Of a stretch of 64,000 nt of DNA, positions 1-8,459 are shown piece by piece. The stretch's first letter is position 1; each line of letters begins with the position of its first letter. Position numbers and translations under genes: made by a program. The notes under the pieces were generated by a model that saw only the letters and a program-made list of their open reading frames with translations, was not told the DNA's origin and made no database searches. Source of the DNA: Caldicellulosiruptor diazotrophicus (GTDB lineage Bacteria > Bacillota > Thermoanaerobacteria > Caldicellulosiruptorales > Caldicellulosiruptoraceae); the NCBI RefSeq assembly GCF_017347585.1, contig NZ_AP024480.1, forward strand, positions 823,501-887,500, written 5' to 3'.

Positions 1-2
1 CT

Positions 3-764
3 ATTTGCAATGCCAAGCTTGAATATTCATTTTATAATGTTGGACATCTTGGCAAATATGAATGTTTGATGTGTGGTTATAGGAATCCTGAAAGCCGGTT
101 TGTAATTACAAATATAAGAGAAGACTTAACCGGGTTTGTTTTTGATTTTGTTGACAGAGAGACAGGTATAAACATTGAGAATATAAAATGGAAAATGGGT
201 GGAGTTTATAATCTATACAATGTATGTGCAGCTATTTCAGTAGCAATGATTATTGGGATTGATAAAGAAAAAATAAGAGAAAGAATTGAAACATTTGAAA
301 ACAGACTTGGTCGATTAGAAAAGAAAGAAGTTGGTGACAAAGATGTAATAATATCGCTCGTAAAAAATCCTATAGGCATGAGCGAGACATTAAATGTAAT
401 TAGTCAGGATCCTGATCCTAAGGTTATTGTGTTTATACTGAACGACAATGCTGCAGATGGCAGGGATATTTCATGGATTTGGGATGCTGATTTTGATATC
501 TTGTGTAAAATAGAAAATATCAAAGCTTTGTATTTTAGCGGAAAGAGGAAAGAAGATATGGCCTTGAGAGTAAAATACAGCGAATTTGTACTTTCTAATT
601 TTGAGTTTATTGACTACAAAGAAGAATTAAACTGTGTTTTTGATCAAAATGATATAAAGAAAATCTATATTCTTCCAACATACACTGCTCTTTTTGAAGT
701 TAGAAAAATAGTAGATAACCTTTCAAAAAAGGATGGGATAAAAAATGGAAATAAACATTGTTAA
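3..764 (+). CDS. murT: MurT, lipid II isoglutaminyl synthase subunit (5' end outside the window)
   Basis: This is the C-terminal part of a Mur-ligase-like protein; the frame is open from the window edge, so the start lies upstream. Near the beginning it has cysteines at ICNAK and CLMCG, matching the zinc ribbon inserted in MurT proteins. The later segment with the NDNAADGRDISW motif is the C-terminal domain typical of MurT. With GatD, MurT amidates the alpha-carboxyl of D-glutamate in lipid II, using ATP and glutamine, in the cytoplasm. The 20-base overlap with the glutamine amidotransferase downstream supports the assignment and suggests translational coupling. The ATP-binding half cannot be seen here. 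Confidence 0.85.
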   Translation: MCNAKLEYSFYNVGHLGKYECLMCGYRNPESRFVITNIREDLTGFVFDFVDRETGINIENIKWKMGGVYNLYNVCAAISVAMIIGIDKEKIRERIETFENRLGRLEKKEVGDKDVIISLVKNPIGMSETLNVISQDPDPKVIVFILNDNAADGRDISWIWDADFDILCKIENIKALYFSGKRKEDMALRVKYSEFVLSNFEFIDYKEELNCVFDQNDIKKIYILPTYTALFEVRKIVDNLSKKDGIKNGNKHC

Positions 765-1473
765 TATGTTCCCTGAGGTTTTGAACTTGTACGGTGATAG
801 AGGCAACATTATATGTCTTCAGAAAAGATCTGTTTGGAGAGGAATTAAAGCAAATGTGTTTGAATATACGTTGGGTGCAAACCAAGAAATCCTGAAAGAT
901 GCTGATATAATTTTACTTGGTGGGGCATCAGATAGAGAACAATCTATTGTATATTCACATCTTTTGAGTTTGAGAGGGCTTATTAAAGACCTTATTGAAG
1001 ATGGAGTGGTTGTACTTGCAATCTGTGGTGGATATCAACTCTTAGGAGAGGCTTATATTGATGCAAACGGTAGAGTAATAAAAGGTCTTCATCTTTTGGA
1101 CTTTGTAACAAAAGCTGAGGGAAAAAGACTTATTGGTAACATTATAATCGAAACAAGCTTGGATGTTTTTCCAAAAACAGTTGTGGGATATGAAAATCAT
1201 GGTGGAAGAACCTATCATAATTATCAACCTTTTGGCAAGGTATTAAAAGGTTATGGTAACAACGGGAAGGATGGGTTTGAAGGGCTGATTTATAAAAATG
1301 TCATAGGTACCTATCTGCACGGACCACTTCTCCCAAAAAATCCGCATATTGCGGACTTTATGATAAAAAAAGCTCTTGAAAGAAAGTATACTTTAGATAA
1401 CTTAGAATTTCAAAAATTAGACGATACATTAGAGTATTTAGCTCACAATAGGGTAAAAGAATTGTATATGTAA
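745..1473 (+). CDS. gatD: GatD, lipid II glutaminyl amidotransferase subunit
   Basis: A 242-residue class I glutamine amidotransferase of the CobB/CobQ type. The nucleophile elbow is AICGGYQLLG with Cys94, and the partner histidine is His192 in GTYLHGPLLPKNP. It frees ammonia from glutamine for MurT, which activates lipid II, so the two form the isoglutaminyl synthase complex. The ATG at 745 lies inside the end of murT behind an AAAGGATGGG site. Length is normal for the family. A terminator follows, so this is the last gene of its operon. Cobyric acid synthase is the main alternative, but the short length and MurT neighbour argue against it. Confidence 0.9.
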   Translation: MEINIVNMFPEVLNLYGDRGNIICLQKRSVWRGIKANVFEYTLGANQEILKDADIILLGGASDREQSIVYSHLLSLRGLIKDLIEDGVVVLAICGGYQLLGEAYIDANGRVIKGLHLLDFVTKAEGKRLIGNIIIETSLDVFPKTVVGYENHGGRTYHNYQPFGKVLKGYGNNGKDGFEGLIYKNVIGTYLHGPLLPKNPHIADFMIKKALERKYTLDNLEFQKLDDTLEYLAHNRVKELYM

Positions 1474-1486
1474 AACAAAGATTGAG

Positions 1487-1520
1487 AAAAAAGGCTGCAA
1501 TTTAGAGGCAGCCTTTTATA
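1487..1520 (+). terminator. Rho-independent terminator after gatD
   Basis: The arms AAAGGCTGC (1490-1498) and GCAGCCTTT (1508-1516) form a 9-bp stem followed by a T-rich tail. It closes the murT-gatD operon just before the nucleoside operon promoter. Confidence 0.85.
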
Positions 1521-1551
1521 ATTATAATTCACAAATTTATAAATTTTCATA

Positions 1552-1580
1552 TTGACTTTTTTGAACATATATTATAAAAT
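1552..1580 (+). promoter_or_regulatory. Promoter of the nucleoside salvage operon
   Basis: TTGACT (1552-1557) and TAAAAT (1575-1580) are separated by 17 bases, a good vegetative sigma factor promoter. A TATAAA reading with a 15-base spacer overlaps it. Transcription would start near 1587, inside the repeat block that follows. Confidence 0.7.
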
Positions 1581-1584
1581 AGTA

Positions 1585-1620
1585 ATGTCAGATGTCAGAT
1601 GTTAGATGTCTGACATCTAA
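1585..1620 (+). promoter_or_regulatory. Candidate operator: heptad repeats ending in a palindrome
   Basis: Four consecutive 7-base units begin at 1585 (ATGTCAG, ATGTCAG, ATGTTAG, ATGTCTG). The last is part of a perfect palindrome at 1602-1620, TTAGATGTCTGACATCTAA (9-bp arms around one T). Its core TGTCTGACA resembles sites bound by GntR-superfamily repressors. It lies on or just after the predicted transcription start, a position suited to repression. The GntR/HutC regulator encoded at 7069-7800 in the same operon is the obvious candidate ligand; that link is inference. Confidence 0.6.
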
Positions 1621-1644
1621 AAATATAAAAGGAGGTTGCTTTTT

Positions 1645-2667
1645 ATGAAGAGAAGTTTATATGCAGTTTTAAGTCTTGTTGTAATTGTAGCTCTTTTATT
1701 AAGCTTAAATGTATCTTGGAATATGGTAAATGGCTCTACATCACAAAAAACTTTTAAAGTAGGGCTTGTAACTGATGTAGGTGGTGTAAATGACAGAAGT
1801 TTCAACCAGTCTGCATATGAGGGGATGAAAAAGGCCGAAAAAGAACTCAAAATCAAAACAACTCTTATTCAGTCTAAGCAGATGACAGACTACATTCCGA
1901 ATCTACAAAAGCTTGCTAAAGCAAATTATGATTTGATTATTGCTGTTGGTTTTATGATGCACGATGCAGTTGTCACAGTTGCAAAACAGTTCCCAAAGAC
2001 AAAATTTTTAATTATCGACTCTGAGATTTCTGACCTTCCTAATGTGGCCTCAGCTATGTTCAGAGAGGAACAAGCAGGTTATTTAGCTGGTGTTGCTGCA
2101 GCCTTACTTGAGAAAGCCAAGTTTGGCAAAACAACTGGAAAGAATGTATTTGGAGTTGTAGGTGGTATGAAGATTCCACCTGTTGATAGATACATTGCAG
2201 GTTTTAAAGCTGGTGTATTGAGTGAGATTCCAAAAGCAAAGGTTATAATTAAGTACACTGGTAAATTTGATGACCCAGCATCAGGAAAACAAGTAGCCCT
2301 TTCAGAAATTTCAGAAGGTGCTGACTTTGTGTTCCAAGTTGCAGGTCAGACAGGGCTTGGTGTTATCCAGGCTGCAAAAGAAAAAGGAATTTATGCAATT
2401 GGTGTTGACTCAGACCAAAGCTATGTTGCACCAACCACTGTTGTTACCTCTGCGATGAAGAGAGTTGATGTTGCGACATATAGCGTTATAAAAGATACAT
2501 TAAATAAAAAATTCAAAAGTGGTGTAATTTACTTTGATTTAAAAAACAATGGTGTTGGACTTGCTCCTTTTATGAAAGGTGTTCCAAAGAATGTGAGTGA
2601 TAAAATAAACAAGATAATTTCTGATATAAAAGCTGGTAAGATAAAGATACCAACAGAAGTAAAGTAG
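1645..2667 (+). CDS. BMP-family nucleoside-binding protein of an ABC transporter
   Basis: A 340-residue extracellular solute-binding protein of the BMP (PnrA/Med) family, whose characterised members bind purine nucleosides. A basic N-terminus and hydrophobic segment (about residues 1-22) form a signal sequence. The mature part starts with FKVGLVTDVGGVNDRSFNQS, the family signature, followed by MTDYIPNLQKLA, and later GVDSDQSY. The ATG at 1645 sits 9 bases after GGAGG; an upstream in-frame TTG is too close to that site. Family members are usually lipoproteins, yet this protein has no cysteine at all, so it cannot be lipid-anchored. It is the first gene of the operon encoding the matching ATPase and two permeases. 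Confidence 0.9.
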   Translation: MKRSLYAVLSLVVIVALLLSLNVSWNMVNGSTSQKTFKVGLVTDVGGVNDRSFNQSAYEGMKKAEKELKIKTTLIQSKQMTDYIPNLQKLAKANYDLIIAVGFMMHDAVVTVAKQFPKTKFLIIDSEISDLPNVASAMFREEQAGYLAGVAAALLEKAKFGKTTGKNVFGVVGGMKIPPVDRYIAGFKAGVLSEIPKAKVIIKYTGKFDDPASGKQVALSEISEGADFVFQVAGQTGLGVIQAAKEKGIYAIGVDSDQSYVAPTTVVTSAMKRVDVATYSVIKDTLNKKFKSGVIYFDLKNNGVGLAPFMKGVPKNVSDKINKIISDIKAGKIKIPTEVK

Positions 2668-2682
2668 TTCCATATACATTTT

Positions 2683-2723
2683 AAAGGCCTGCTGACAATA
2701 TGAAATATCACAGCAGGCCTTTT
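2683..2723 (+). terminator. Hairpin after the binding protein (partial terminator)
   Basis: AAAGGCCTGCTG (2683-2694) pairs perfectly with CAGCAGGCCTTT (2711-2722), a 12-bp stem with a short T tail. No convincing new promoter lies before the next gene, so this may act as a leaky terminator or 3' stabiliser giving more binding protein than transporter. That function is inferred. Confidence 0.7.
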
Positions 2724-2770
2724 AACAATACGCAAGTTTGTAATACAAATAGAGAGGAGTTCTAATCCAC

Positions 2771-3505
2771 ATGATAGGTATAATAGGTGGTTCTGGATTT
2801 TACTCTTTTCTGGAAAATTTTAAGGAAATCGAGATGGAAACACCTTATGGTAAACCAAGTGATAAAATAGCAATTTCCATGGTGGAAGGAAAAGAAGTTG
2901 CGTTTATTCCGAGACATGGTAAAAAGCATATTTATCCCCCACACAAAGTTCCATACAAAGCAAACATATATGCATTAAAACAACTTGGTGTTGACAGGAT
3001 TATATCCACAACAGCTTGTGGGAGTCTAAAAAAAGAAATTTCACCAGGTGATTTCGTGATTGTTGACCAATTTGTTGACAGAACATGGGGACGAGAGGAC
3101 ACATTTTCGGATATTGGAAATGTAAAGCACACCTCAATGGCACAGCCTTATGATGAGCAGATGAGAGAAATTGCAATTAATGTTTTAGAAGAACTTGGAT
3201 ATAGATTTCATAAAAAAGGTACATGTGTAGTTATTCAGGGACCGCGATTTTCTACTTTAGCTGAGAGCAGATGGTATTCTAAAATGGGATTTGACGTTAT
3301 TGGAATGACTCAATATCCTGAAGTTGTTTTGGCAAATGAACTTGGAATAAAGTATTTAAATGTAACTCTTGTGACGGACTATGATGCGGGTTTAGAAGAT
3401 GACCCGGGTGTAAAACCTGTTTCGCATGAAGAGGTTTTGAGAGTGTTTTCAGAAAATATAGAAAAGCTAAAAAAGGTTGTCATTGAAATAATAAAAAGAA
3501 TATAA
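2771..3505 (+). CDS. mtnP: MTA/MTI phosphorylase family protein (purine nucleoside phosphorylase superfamily)
   Basis: A 244-residue member of the PNP/MTAP phosphorylase family, which splits 5'-methylthioadenosine, its inosine analogue or related nucleosides with phosphate into base and sugar 1-phosphate. Visible motifs are IGIIGGSGFY (phosphate loop), FIPRHGKKH, TTACGSLK, IQGPRFSTLAES and VTDYDAG, the last carrying the base-contacting Asp region of MTAP-type enzymes. It is shorter than human MTAP (about 280). GAGAGGAG precedes the ATG by about 11 bases. Lying between the binding protein and ATPase of a nucleoside transporter, it probably acts on imported nucleosides; whether the true substrate is MTA, MTI or inosine cannot be read from sequence. 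Confidence 0.8.
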   Translation: MIGIIGGSGFYSFLENFKEIEMETPYGKPSDKIAISMVEGKEVAFIPRHGKKHIYPPHKVPYKANIYALKQLGVDRIISTTACGSLKKEISPGDFVIVDQFVDRTWGREDTFSDIGNVKHTSMAQPYDEQMREIAINVLEELGYRFHKKGTCVVIQGPRFSTLAESRWYSKMGFDVIGMTQYPEVVLANELGIKYLNVTLVTDYDAGLEDDPGVKPVSHEEVLRVFSENIEKLKKVVIEIIKRI

Positions 3506-3524
3506 AGACAGGTGGGACAGGGAT

Positions 3525-5036
3525 ATGGAGTATATTTTGCAAATCAAAGGTATTTCTAAGAGGTTTGGTAATATTCAAGCAAACGATAATGTGTATTTAG
3601 ATGTTAAAAAAGGTGAGGTACATGCCATACTTGGAGAAAATGGTGCTGGAAAGTCTACTTTAATGAATATAATCTATAGTCTTTATACTCCTGATTCTGG
3701 TGAGATATATTTTGAAGGGCAAAAACTTGAGGTCAAAGGACCTCATGAAGCAATTGAAAAAGGAATAGGAATGGTTCATCAGCATTTTATGTTGATACCT
3801 GTATTTACGGTGGCTGAAAATATTGTTTTGGGATTTGAGCCAAAAGGTTTTAGGTTTAATGTTCAAGAAGCTGAGAAGAAAATTCTTGAGATTTCGAAGA
3901 AATACAATTTAGAAATTGACCCAAAAGCAAAAGTTGGAGATTTAAGTGTAGGTATGCAACAAAGAGTAGAGATATTAAAGGCTTTTTATAGAGATGCAAG
4001 GCTTTTGATACTTGATGAACCAACAGCAATGCTAACACCCCAAGAGACAAGAGAGCTTTTTAAAATTATAAATAACCTCAAAGCTCAGGGAATATCCATA
4101 CTGTTTATAAGCCACAAGCTTGATGAGGTTATGGAAATTTCAGATAGAGTAACTGTTATGAGAAGAGGAAAGACAATAAATACCTTGAATACAAAAGAAA
4201 CCAACGAACAGGAACTTGCAAATTTGATGGTTGGAAGAGAAGTTAAACTTGTTGTTGAAAAGGCTGAACCAAGGATAGGAGAGACTGTATTAAAGGTTGA
4301 AAACCTTTCAGTTAAATTGAAAAACGGTGTTGAAAAGGTCAAAGATGTAAGTTTTGAAATAAGAAGAGGAGAGATTTTTGGCATAGCAGGTGTTGATGGA
4401 AACGGTCAAAATGAGCTTGTTGAAGCTATTGTTGGGCTTATTTCATCAACAGGGAAGATAATTTTTAATGGACAGGAGATTCAAAATCTTCCTTCACGCA
4501 AACGTTATGAAAAAGGGATTGCTTATATTCCAGCAGATAGGCAGAAGGACGGACTTGTTTTGAACTTTACTGTGGCAGAAAACATTGTGCTCAAAAGATA
4601 CTACAAAAAACCATATTCTAATAAAGGATTTTTAAATTTCAAGGTTATAACTCTTGAAGCTGATAGACTCATACATGAATTTGATGTGCGTCCACCTGAT
4701 TACAAGCTGTTTGCAAAGAACCTTTCAGGTGGTAATCAGCAAAAGGTAATCTTGGCAAGGGAGTTTTCAAGCAATCCAGACCTTTTAATTGCTGTCCAGC
4801 CAACAAGAGGAATGGATGTGGGAGCTATAGAGTATATCCATAAAAAGCTGATTGAACTTCGAGACAGTGGCAAAGCAATACTACTTGTTTCGTTAGAGCT
4901 TGATGAGATTTTGAACCTTTCTGACAGAATTGCTGTTATGTATTCGGGCCGGATTATGGATATTTTGGAAAGTAAAAGTGCAACAAAAGAAGAAATAGGA
5001 CTTTTGATGATAGGCAAGAAAAAGAAGGAGGCTTAA
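3525..5036 (+). CDS. nupO: ATP-binding protein of a nucleoside ABC transporter (NupO type)
   Basis: A 503-residue protein with two ABC cassettes, the arrangement of BMP/sugar-type importers. The first has Walker A GENGAGKST near residue 38, signature LSVGMQQ and Walker B LLILDEP. The second has GVDGNGQNE in place of Walker A (the GKS/T is missing), signature LSGGNQQ and LLIAVQPTRG, so only one site is likely fully catalytic; this asymmetry is usual in the family. It energises uptake through the two permeases immediately downstream. Four bases separate it from the next gene, showing tight coupling. Confidence 0.92.
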   Translation: MEYILQIKGISKRFGNIQANDNVYLDVKKGEVHAILGENGAGKSTLMNIIYSLYTPDSGEIYFEGQKLEVKGPHEAIEKGIGMVHQHFMLIPVFTVAENIVLGFEPKGFRFNVQEAEKKILEISKKYNLEIDPKAKVGDLSVGMQQRVEILKAFYRDARLLILDEPTAMLTPQETRELFKIINNLKAQGISILFISHKLDEVMEISDRVTVMRRGKTINTLNTKETNEQELANLMVGREVKLVVEKAEPRIGETVLKVENLSVKLKNGVEKVKDVSFEIRRGEIFGIAGVDGNGQNELVEAIVGLISSTGKIIFNGQEIQNLPSRKRYEKGIAYIPADRQKDGLVLNFTVAENIVLKRYYKKPYSNKGFLNFKVITLEADRLIHEFDVRPPDYKLFAKNLSGGNQQKVILAREFSSNPDLLIAVQPTRGMDVGAIEYIHKKLIELRDSGKAILLVSLELDEILNLSDRIAVMYSGRIMDILESKSATKEEIGLLMIGKKKKEA

Positions 5037-5039
5037 ATT

Positions 5040-6116
5040 GTGATGGTTAAAAAGGTTTTGCAGAGTATTTTAATGCCGCTTATTGCTATTTTTATATCCA
5101 TGATAGTAGGTGGAATAGTAATATTAATCACAGCAAAACAAAATCCTATATATGCGTATTTGGCACTTTTTAGCGGCGCTTATGGGAATCTAATGAACTT
5201 TGCAACAACCCTGACAAATGCAATACCCCTCATAATAACCGGACTTGGGGTTGCGATAGCATTTTCTTCTGGGCTTTTTAATATTGGTGCCGAAGGACAG
5301 TTTTGGATAGGCGCAATTGTTGCAACCTATCTTGGGTACCAGGTAAAAGGTCTTCCGTGGTTTTTACACATTCCATTGATAATTATATGTGCTATGATAG
5401 CGGGTGCGCTGTGGGGTGGAGTTGTTCCTGGTCTTGCGAAAGTTTACACTGGTGCTCATGAGGTTATCACAACTATGATGATGAGCTATATAGCCATTTA
5501 TTTTAGCCACTATTTGTTAGAAGGCGGTCCAATGATGGACAAAGGAACAATACCACAATCACCAGTGATTCAAAACAGTGCAAAGTTAAGTACTTTGGTA
5601 CCAAATACACAGCTGTCAAGTGGACTTTTCATTGCAATCTTGGCAGTTGTAATAGTATATATTCTCATGTACAAAACGACATTGGGTTACGAACTTAGAG
5701 CAGTAGGGTTTAACGTCAAAGCTGCAAAATATGCTGGAATTAATGTTGCTCAAAAACTTGTTTTAGCAATGGGACTTTCTGGGGCATTTGCTGGCCTTGC
5801 TGGTGCTGTTCAGATAATGGGTGTGCAGTACAGACTCTATGATAGCTTTACTTCAGGTTATGGTTATACTGCTATAGTTGTTGCACTTCTTGCGAATAAC
5901 AATCCCATTGGTGTTGTAATAGCAGCACTTTTCCTGGCAGGACTGTCAACAGGTGCACAAGAGATGCAGATGCAAACAAATATCTCTGGTCAGCTTGCCG
6001 ATGTTGTTGTGGGGCTTATAATATTCTTTATTGCAATTGAAGAGCTTTATAGGATTGTTATTGAAAAAATAAAAAACAGAAAAACAAAGTTACAACCAGT
6101 AGGAGGGCAAAAGTAA
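5040..6116 (+). CDS. nupP: Nucleoside ABC transporter permease (NupP type)
   Basis: A 358-residue membrane protein with many hydrophobic helices, of the BPD_transp_2 family. Recognisable stretches are GLGVAIAFSSGLFNIGAEGQ and the cytoplasmic loop GYELRAVGFNVKAAKYAGI, the EAA-like contact with the ATPase. It forms the membrane channel with the second permease. AAGGAGG lies 8 bases before a GTG at 5040, and an in-frame ATG follows at 5043, so either may initiate. Confidence 0.92.
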   Translation: MMVKKVLQSILMPLIAIFISMIVGGIVILITAKQNPIYAYLALFSGAYGNLMNFATTLTNAIPLIITGLGVAIAFSSGLFNIGAEGQFWIGAIVATYLGYQVKGLPWFLHIPLIIICAMIAGALWGGVVPGLAKVYTGAHEVITTMMMSYIAIYFSHYLLEGGPMMDKGTIPQSPVIQNSAKLSTLVPNTQLSSGLFIAILAVVIVYILMYKTTLGYELRAVGFNVKAAKYAGINVAQKLVLAMGLSGAFAGLAGAVQIMGVQYRLYDSFTSGYGYTAIVVALLANNNPIGVVIAALFLAGLSTGAQEMQMQTNISGQLADVVVGLIIFFIAIEELYRIVIEKIKNRKTKLQPVGGQK

Positions 6117-6118
6117 AG

Positions 6119-7048
6119 ATGAACATACTCCATATTTTTACAAATCCATATTTGTGGGCGTCAACCATTGCAATGGCAGTACCGCTTGCATTTCCGGCAA
6201 TTGGCGGAACTTTTTCTGAACGAGCTGGCGTTGTCAATATTTCTATGGAAGGAATAATGCTAATTTCGGCATTTGTTTCTGTTGCATTTTCGGCATACTT
6301 TCACAATGCATGGCTTGGACTTTTAGCGGGAGTAATCTCTGGTATTTTGGTAGCATATGTATTTGCATGGGCAGCTGCAAAGATGTACGCAAACCAGATA
6401 GTCCTTGGTATGGCTTTTAATATATTTGCATCTGGCATTACAGCTTACCTTTTCAATGCTATATATGGACCAGAAGGGACACCTTTTGATACGCCTAAAC
6501 TTCCTGATGTTAGAATACCTATTATTGATGAGGTTCCTGTAATTGGTCAAATTTTGAGCGGACAAAATGTGATGGTTTATATAATGTTTGTTTTGATAAT
6601 ACTTAGCCAGTGGTTTTTGTTCAAAACAACCATAGGTTTGAGACTAAGAGCCGTTGGCGAAAATCCAGAAGCTGCTGAGACAGCAGGTATTGATGTTGTA
6701 AAGATGAAATACTTGGGTGTTATTCTGGGTGGGGCGTTTTCAGCTCTTGGTGGTGCTTATCTTTCAATTGGTGTTTTGAACAGTTTTTCACCTGAGATGT
6801 CGTCAGGAAGAGGTTATATAGCTTTGGCTGCTATGATTTTTGGCAAATGGACACCAGTTGGCTCATTCTTAGCATCACTTTTGTTTGGTTTTGCAACAGC
6901 TCTGAGCTATACATTGCAAGAATCCTCAATTTCAAAAAACATTATAATGATGTTACCATATGTAGTTACAATATTAGCATTGATTGGAATAGGCGGCAAG
7001 AGCGTTGCGCCTGCTGCCGATGGTATTCCTTACAGGCCTAAAAAATAG
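6119..7048 (+). CDS. nupQ: Nucleoside ABC transporter permease (NupQ type)
   Basis: A 309-residue membrane protein, the shorter second permease of BMP-dependent nucleoside importers. It contains the family hallmark TFSERAGVVNISMEGIML near residue 30 and the ATPase-contacting loop GLRLRAVGENPEAAETAGI near 180. It starts 3 bases after nupP ends, with the AGGAGGG site inside the end of nupP. Helices cover most of its length; no signal peptide is needed. Confidence 0.92.
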   Translation: MNILHIFTNPYLWASTIAMAVPLAFPAIGGTFSERAGVVNISMEGIMLISAFVSVAFSAYFHNAWLGLLAGVISGILVAYVFAWAAAKMYANQIVLGMAFNIFASGITAYLFNAIYGPEGTPFDTPKLPDVRIPIIDEVPVIGQILSGQNVMVYIMFVLIILSQWFLFKTTIGLRLRAVGENPEAAETAGIDVVKMKYLGVILGGAFSALGGAYLSIGVLNSFSPEMSSGRGYIALAAMIFGKWTPVGSFLASLLFGFATALSYTLQESSISKNIIMMLPYVVTILALIGIGGKSVAPAADGIPYRPKK

Positions 7049-7068
7049 AAAAAAGGCGGGTGCGAGCA

Positions 7069-7800
7069 ATGGAAAATTTTGAATTAGTAGGATACCCCCA
7101 AAGGTATGAGGTTGTGTTGAAGAGATTAAAACAACTCATAGAAGAAAAATTTAAAGAAGGTGACAAACTTCCTTCTGAGCTGGAACTGGCAAGGTTTTTT
7201 GGTGTGAGCAGAGCAACACTTAGAGAGGCTTTAAGGATATTAGAAGAAGAAGGATATGTTGTAAGAAAACATGGTGTTGGGACTTTTGTGTCATCACGGC
7301 CAATTTTACAATCTGGAATGGAAGAACTTCAGAGTATAACAAAACTAATGGAAAAACAGGGATACAAACCACATACCAAAGATATTGTCGTGACCAAAAC
7401 CTATCCCAACGCAAAAGAGGCTCATATGCTCAGAATACCATCAACTGAAGAGATTATTAAAATAGAAAGAGTACGACTTGCTGAGAGTATTCCCGTTGTT
7501 TATTGTGTTGATAGACTTCCTGCAAAGCTATTTTCATCTGAATTTAAATTTATAGGAGAATCATTATTTGACTATTTAAATGACAAATTGGGAATATATA
7601 TTGCGTACGCAATCTCTGATATTATTCCAATGCTTGCTGAGAAAAATAATGTGTACAAAAAGCTTGACCTTGAAAAGAATGATGTTGTTCTTTTGCTTGA
7701 CCAAGTCCATTTTGACCAAAACGACATTCCAATTTTGTATTCTTCGAATTATTTTTCACCCAAGAAGTTCAGATTCTATATTGTACGAAAGAGGGTATAA
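7069..7800 (+). CDS. GntR-family (HutC subfamily) transcriptional regulator
   Basis: A 243-residue regulator. Residues about 5-72 form the winged helix-turn-helix, with the GntR signature KLPSELELARFFGVSRATLR and wing GYVVRKHGVGTFV. The rest, from about 95, is a UTRA ligand-binding domain, containing RVRLAESIPV. The ATG at 7069 lies 8 bases after AAGGCGGG; an upstream GTG overlaps that site and is unlikely. Placed mid-operon between transporter and catabolic genes, it probably senses a nucleoside or sugar phosphate and controls the operon, plausibly at the palindrome at 1602-1620. Confidence 0.88.
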   Translation: MENFELVGYPQRYEVVLKRLKQLIEEKFKEGDKLPSELELARFFGVSRATLREALRILEEEGYVVRKHGVGTFVSSRPILQSGMEELQSITKLMEKQGYKPHTKDIVVTKTYPNAKEAHMLRIPSTEEIIKIERVRLAESIPVVYCVDRLPAKLFSSEFKFIGESLFDYLNDKLGIYIAYAISDIIPMLAEKNNVYKKLDLEKNDVVLLLDQVHFDQNDIPILYSSNYFSPKKFRFYIVRKRV

Positions 7801-7803
7801 AAA

Positions 7804-8220
7804 ATGAAGTATTTGGACAAAGTTGATGATACAATTATATATTTTTTGACCTTGGCCCAAGAAGCTCAAAAAAGGGCATATGCACCATATTCGCGTTTCA
7901 GGGTTGGTGCAGTAGCTGTTGGAAAAAGTAACAAGGCATATACAGGGTGCAACATAGAAAATGCTTCATATCCACTTTCCATGTGTGCAGAAAGAGTTGC
8001 ACTTTTTAAAGCGATATCAGAAGGTGAAAGTGAAATAAAAGCTCTTTATATCATTGGTCCAGAAAATGGGCCTATATCGCCATGTGGTGCGTGTAGACAG
8101 GTAATATTTGAACTTGCAAAAGATGCCATCATTTATCTTTCAAATCATGATTTGACAAAAATAGTTGAAACTAATATCAAAGAACTTTTGCCATATGGAT
8201 TTGGATTACAAAAAAGATAA
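7804..8220 (+). CDS. cdd: Cytidine deaminase
   Basis: A 138-residue zinc enzyme that deaminates cytidine and deoxycytidine to uridine and deoxyuridine. The catalytic motif is Cys61-Ala-Glu63 and the remaining zinc ligands are Cys94 and Cys97 in PCGACRQ. The N-terminal YAPYSRFRVGA and TGCNIENASY motifs bind substrate. Length is normal for the homotetrameric class. It starts three bases after the regulator stop. In this operon it feeds uridine and deoxyuridine to the pyrimidine nucleoside phosphorylase downstream. Confidence 0.95.
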   Translation: MKYLDKVDDTIIYFLTLAQEAQKRAYAPYSRFRVGAVAVGKSNKAYTGCNIENASYPLSMCAERVALFKAISEGESEIKALYIIGPENGPISPCGACRQVIFELAKDAIIYLSNHDLTKIVETNIKELLPYGFGLQKR

Positions 8221-8270
8221 AATTAAGATAAATTAAGTAAGATAATAAGATAGGAGGGCGACTGATAAAG

Positions 8271-8441
8271 GTGAAATCAATATTACTTTCTTTTATCACA
8301 GGGTTTGTTGTCGGTGCTATATTCAGGATTCTTAAGCTTCCAATTCCTGCTCCAAATGCTCTTGCAGGTGTAATGGGTATATTTGGAATATTTTTGGGTT
8401 CTGTTTTTGCTAACCAGATTCTCAAGTTTTTAACAAAGTAA
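8271..8441 (+). CDS. XapX domain small membrane protein
   Basis: A 56-residue protein starting at GTG behind TAGGAGGG. It has two hydrophobic segments, about residues 4-20 and 30-48, separated by a turn with LKLPIPAPNALAG. This layout and the P-x-P-AP turn match the XapX domain family, small membrane proteins of unknown function named for an association with xanthosine phosphorylase genes. Its position between cytidine deaminase and pyrimidine nucleoside phosphorylase fits a nucleoside link, perhaps transport or membrane association, but no function is established. Confidence 0.75.
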   Translation: MKSILLSFITGFVVGAIFRILKLPIPAPNALAGVMGIFGIFLGSVFANQILKFLTK

Positions 8442-8459
8442 AACAAGAAGGTGAAAAGC

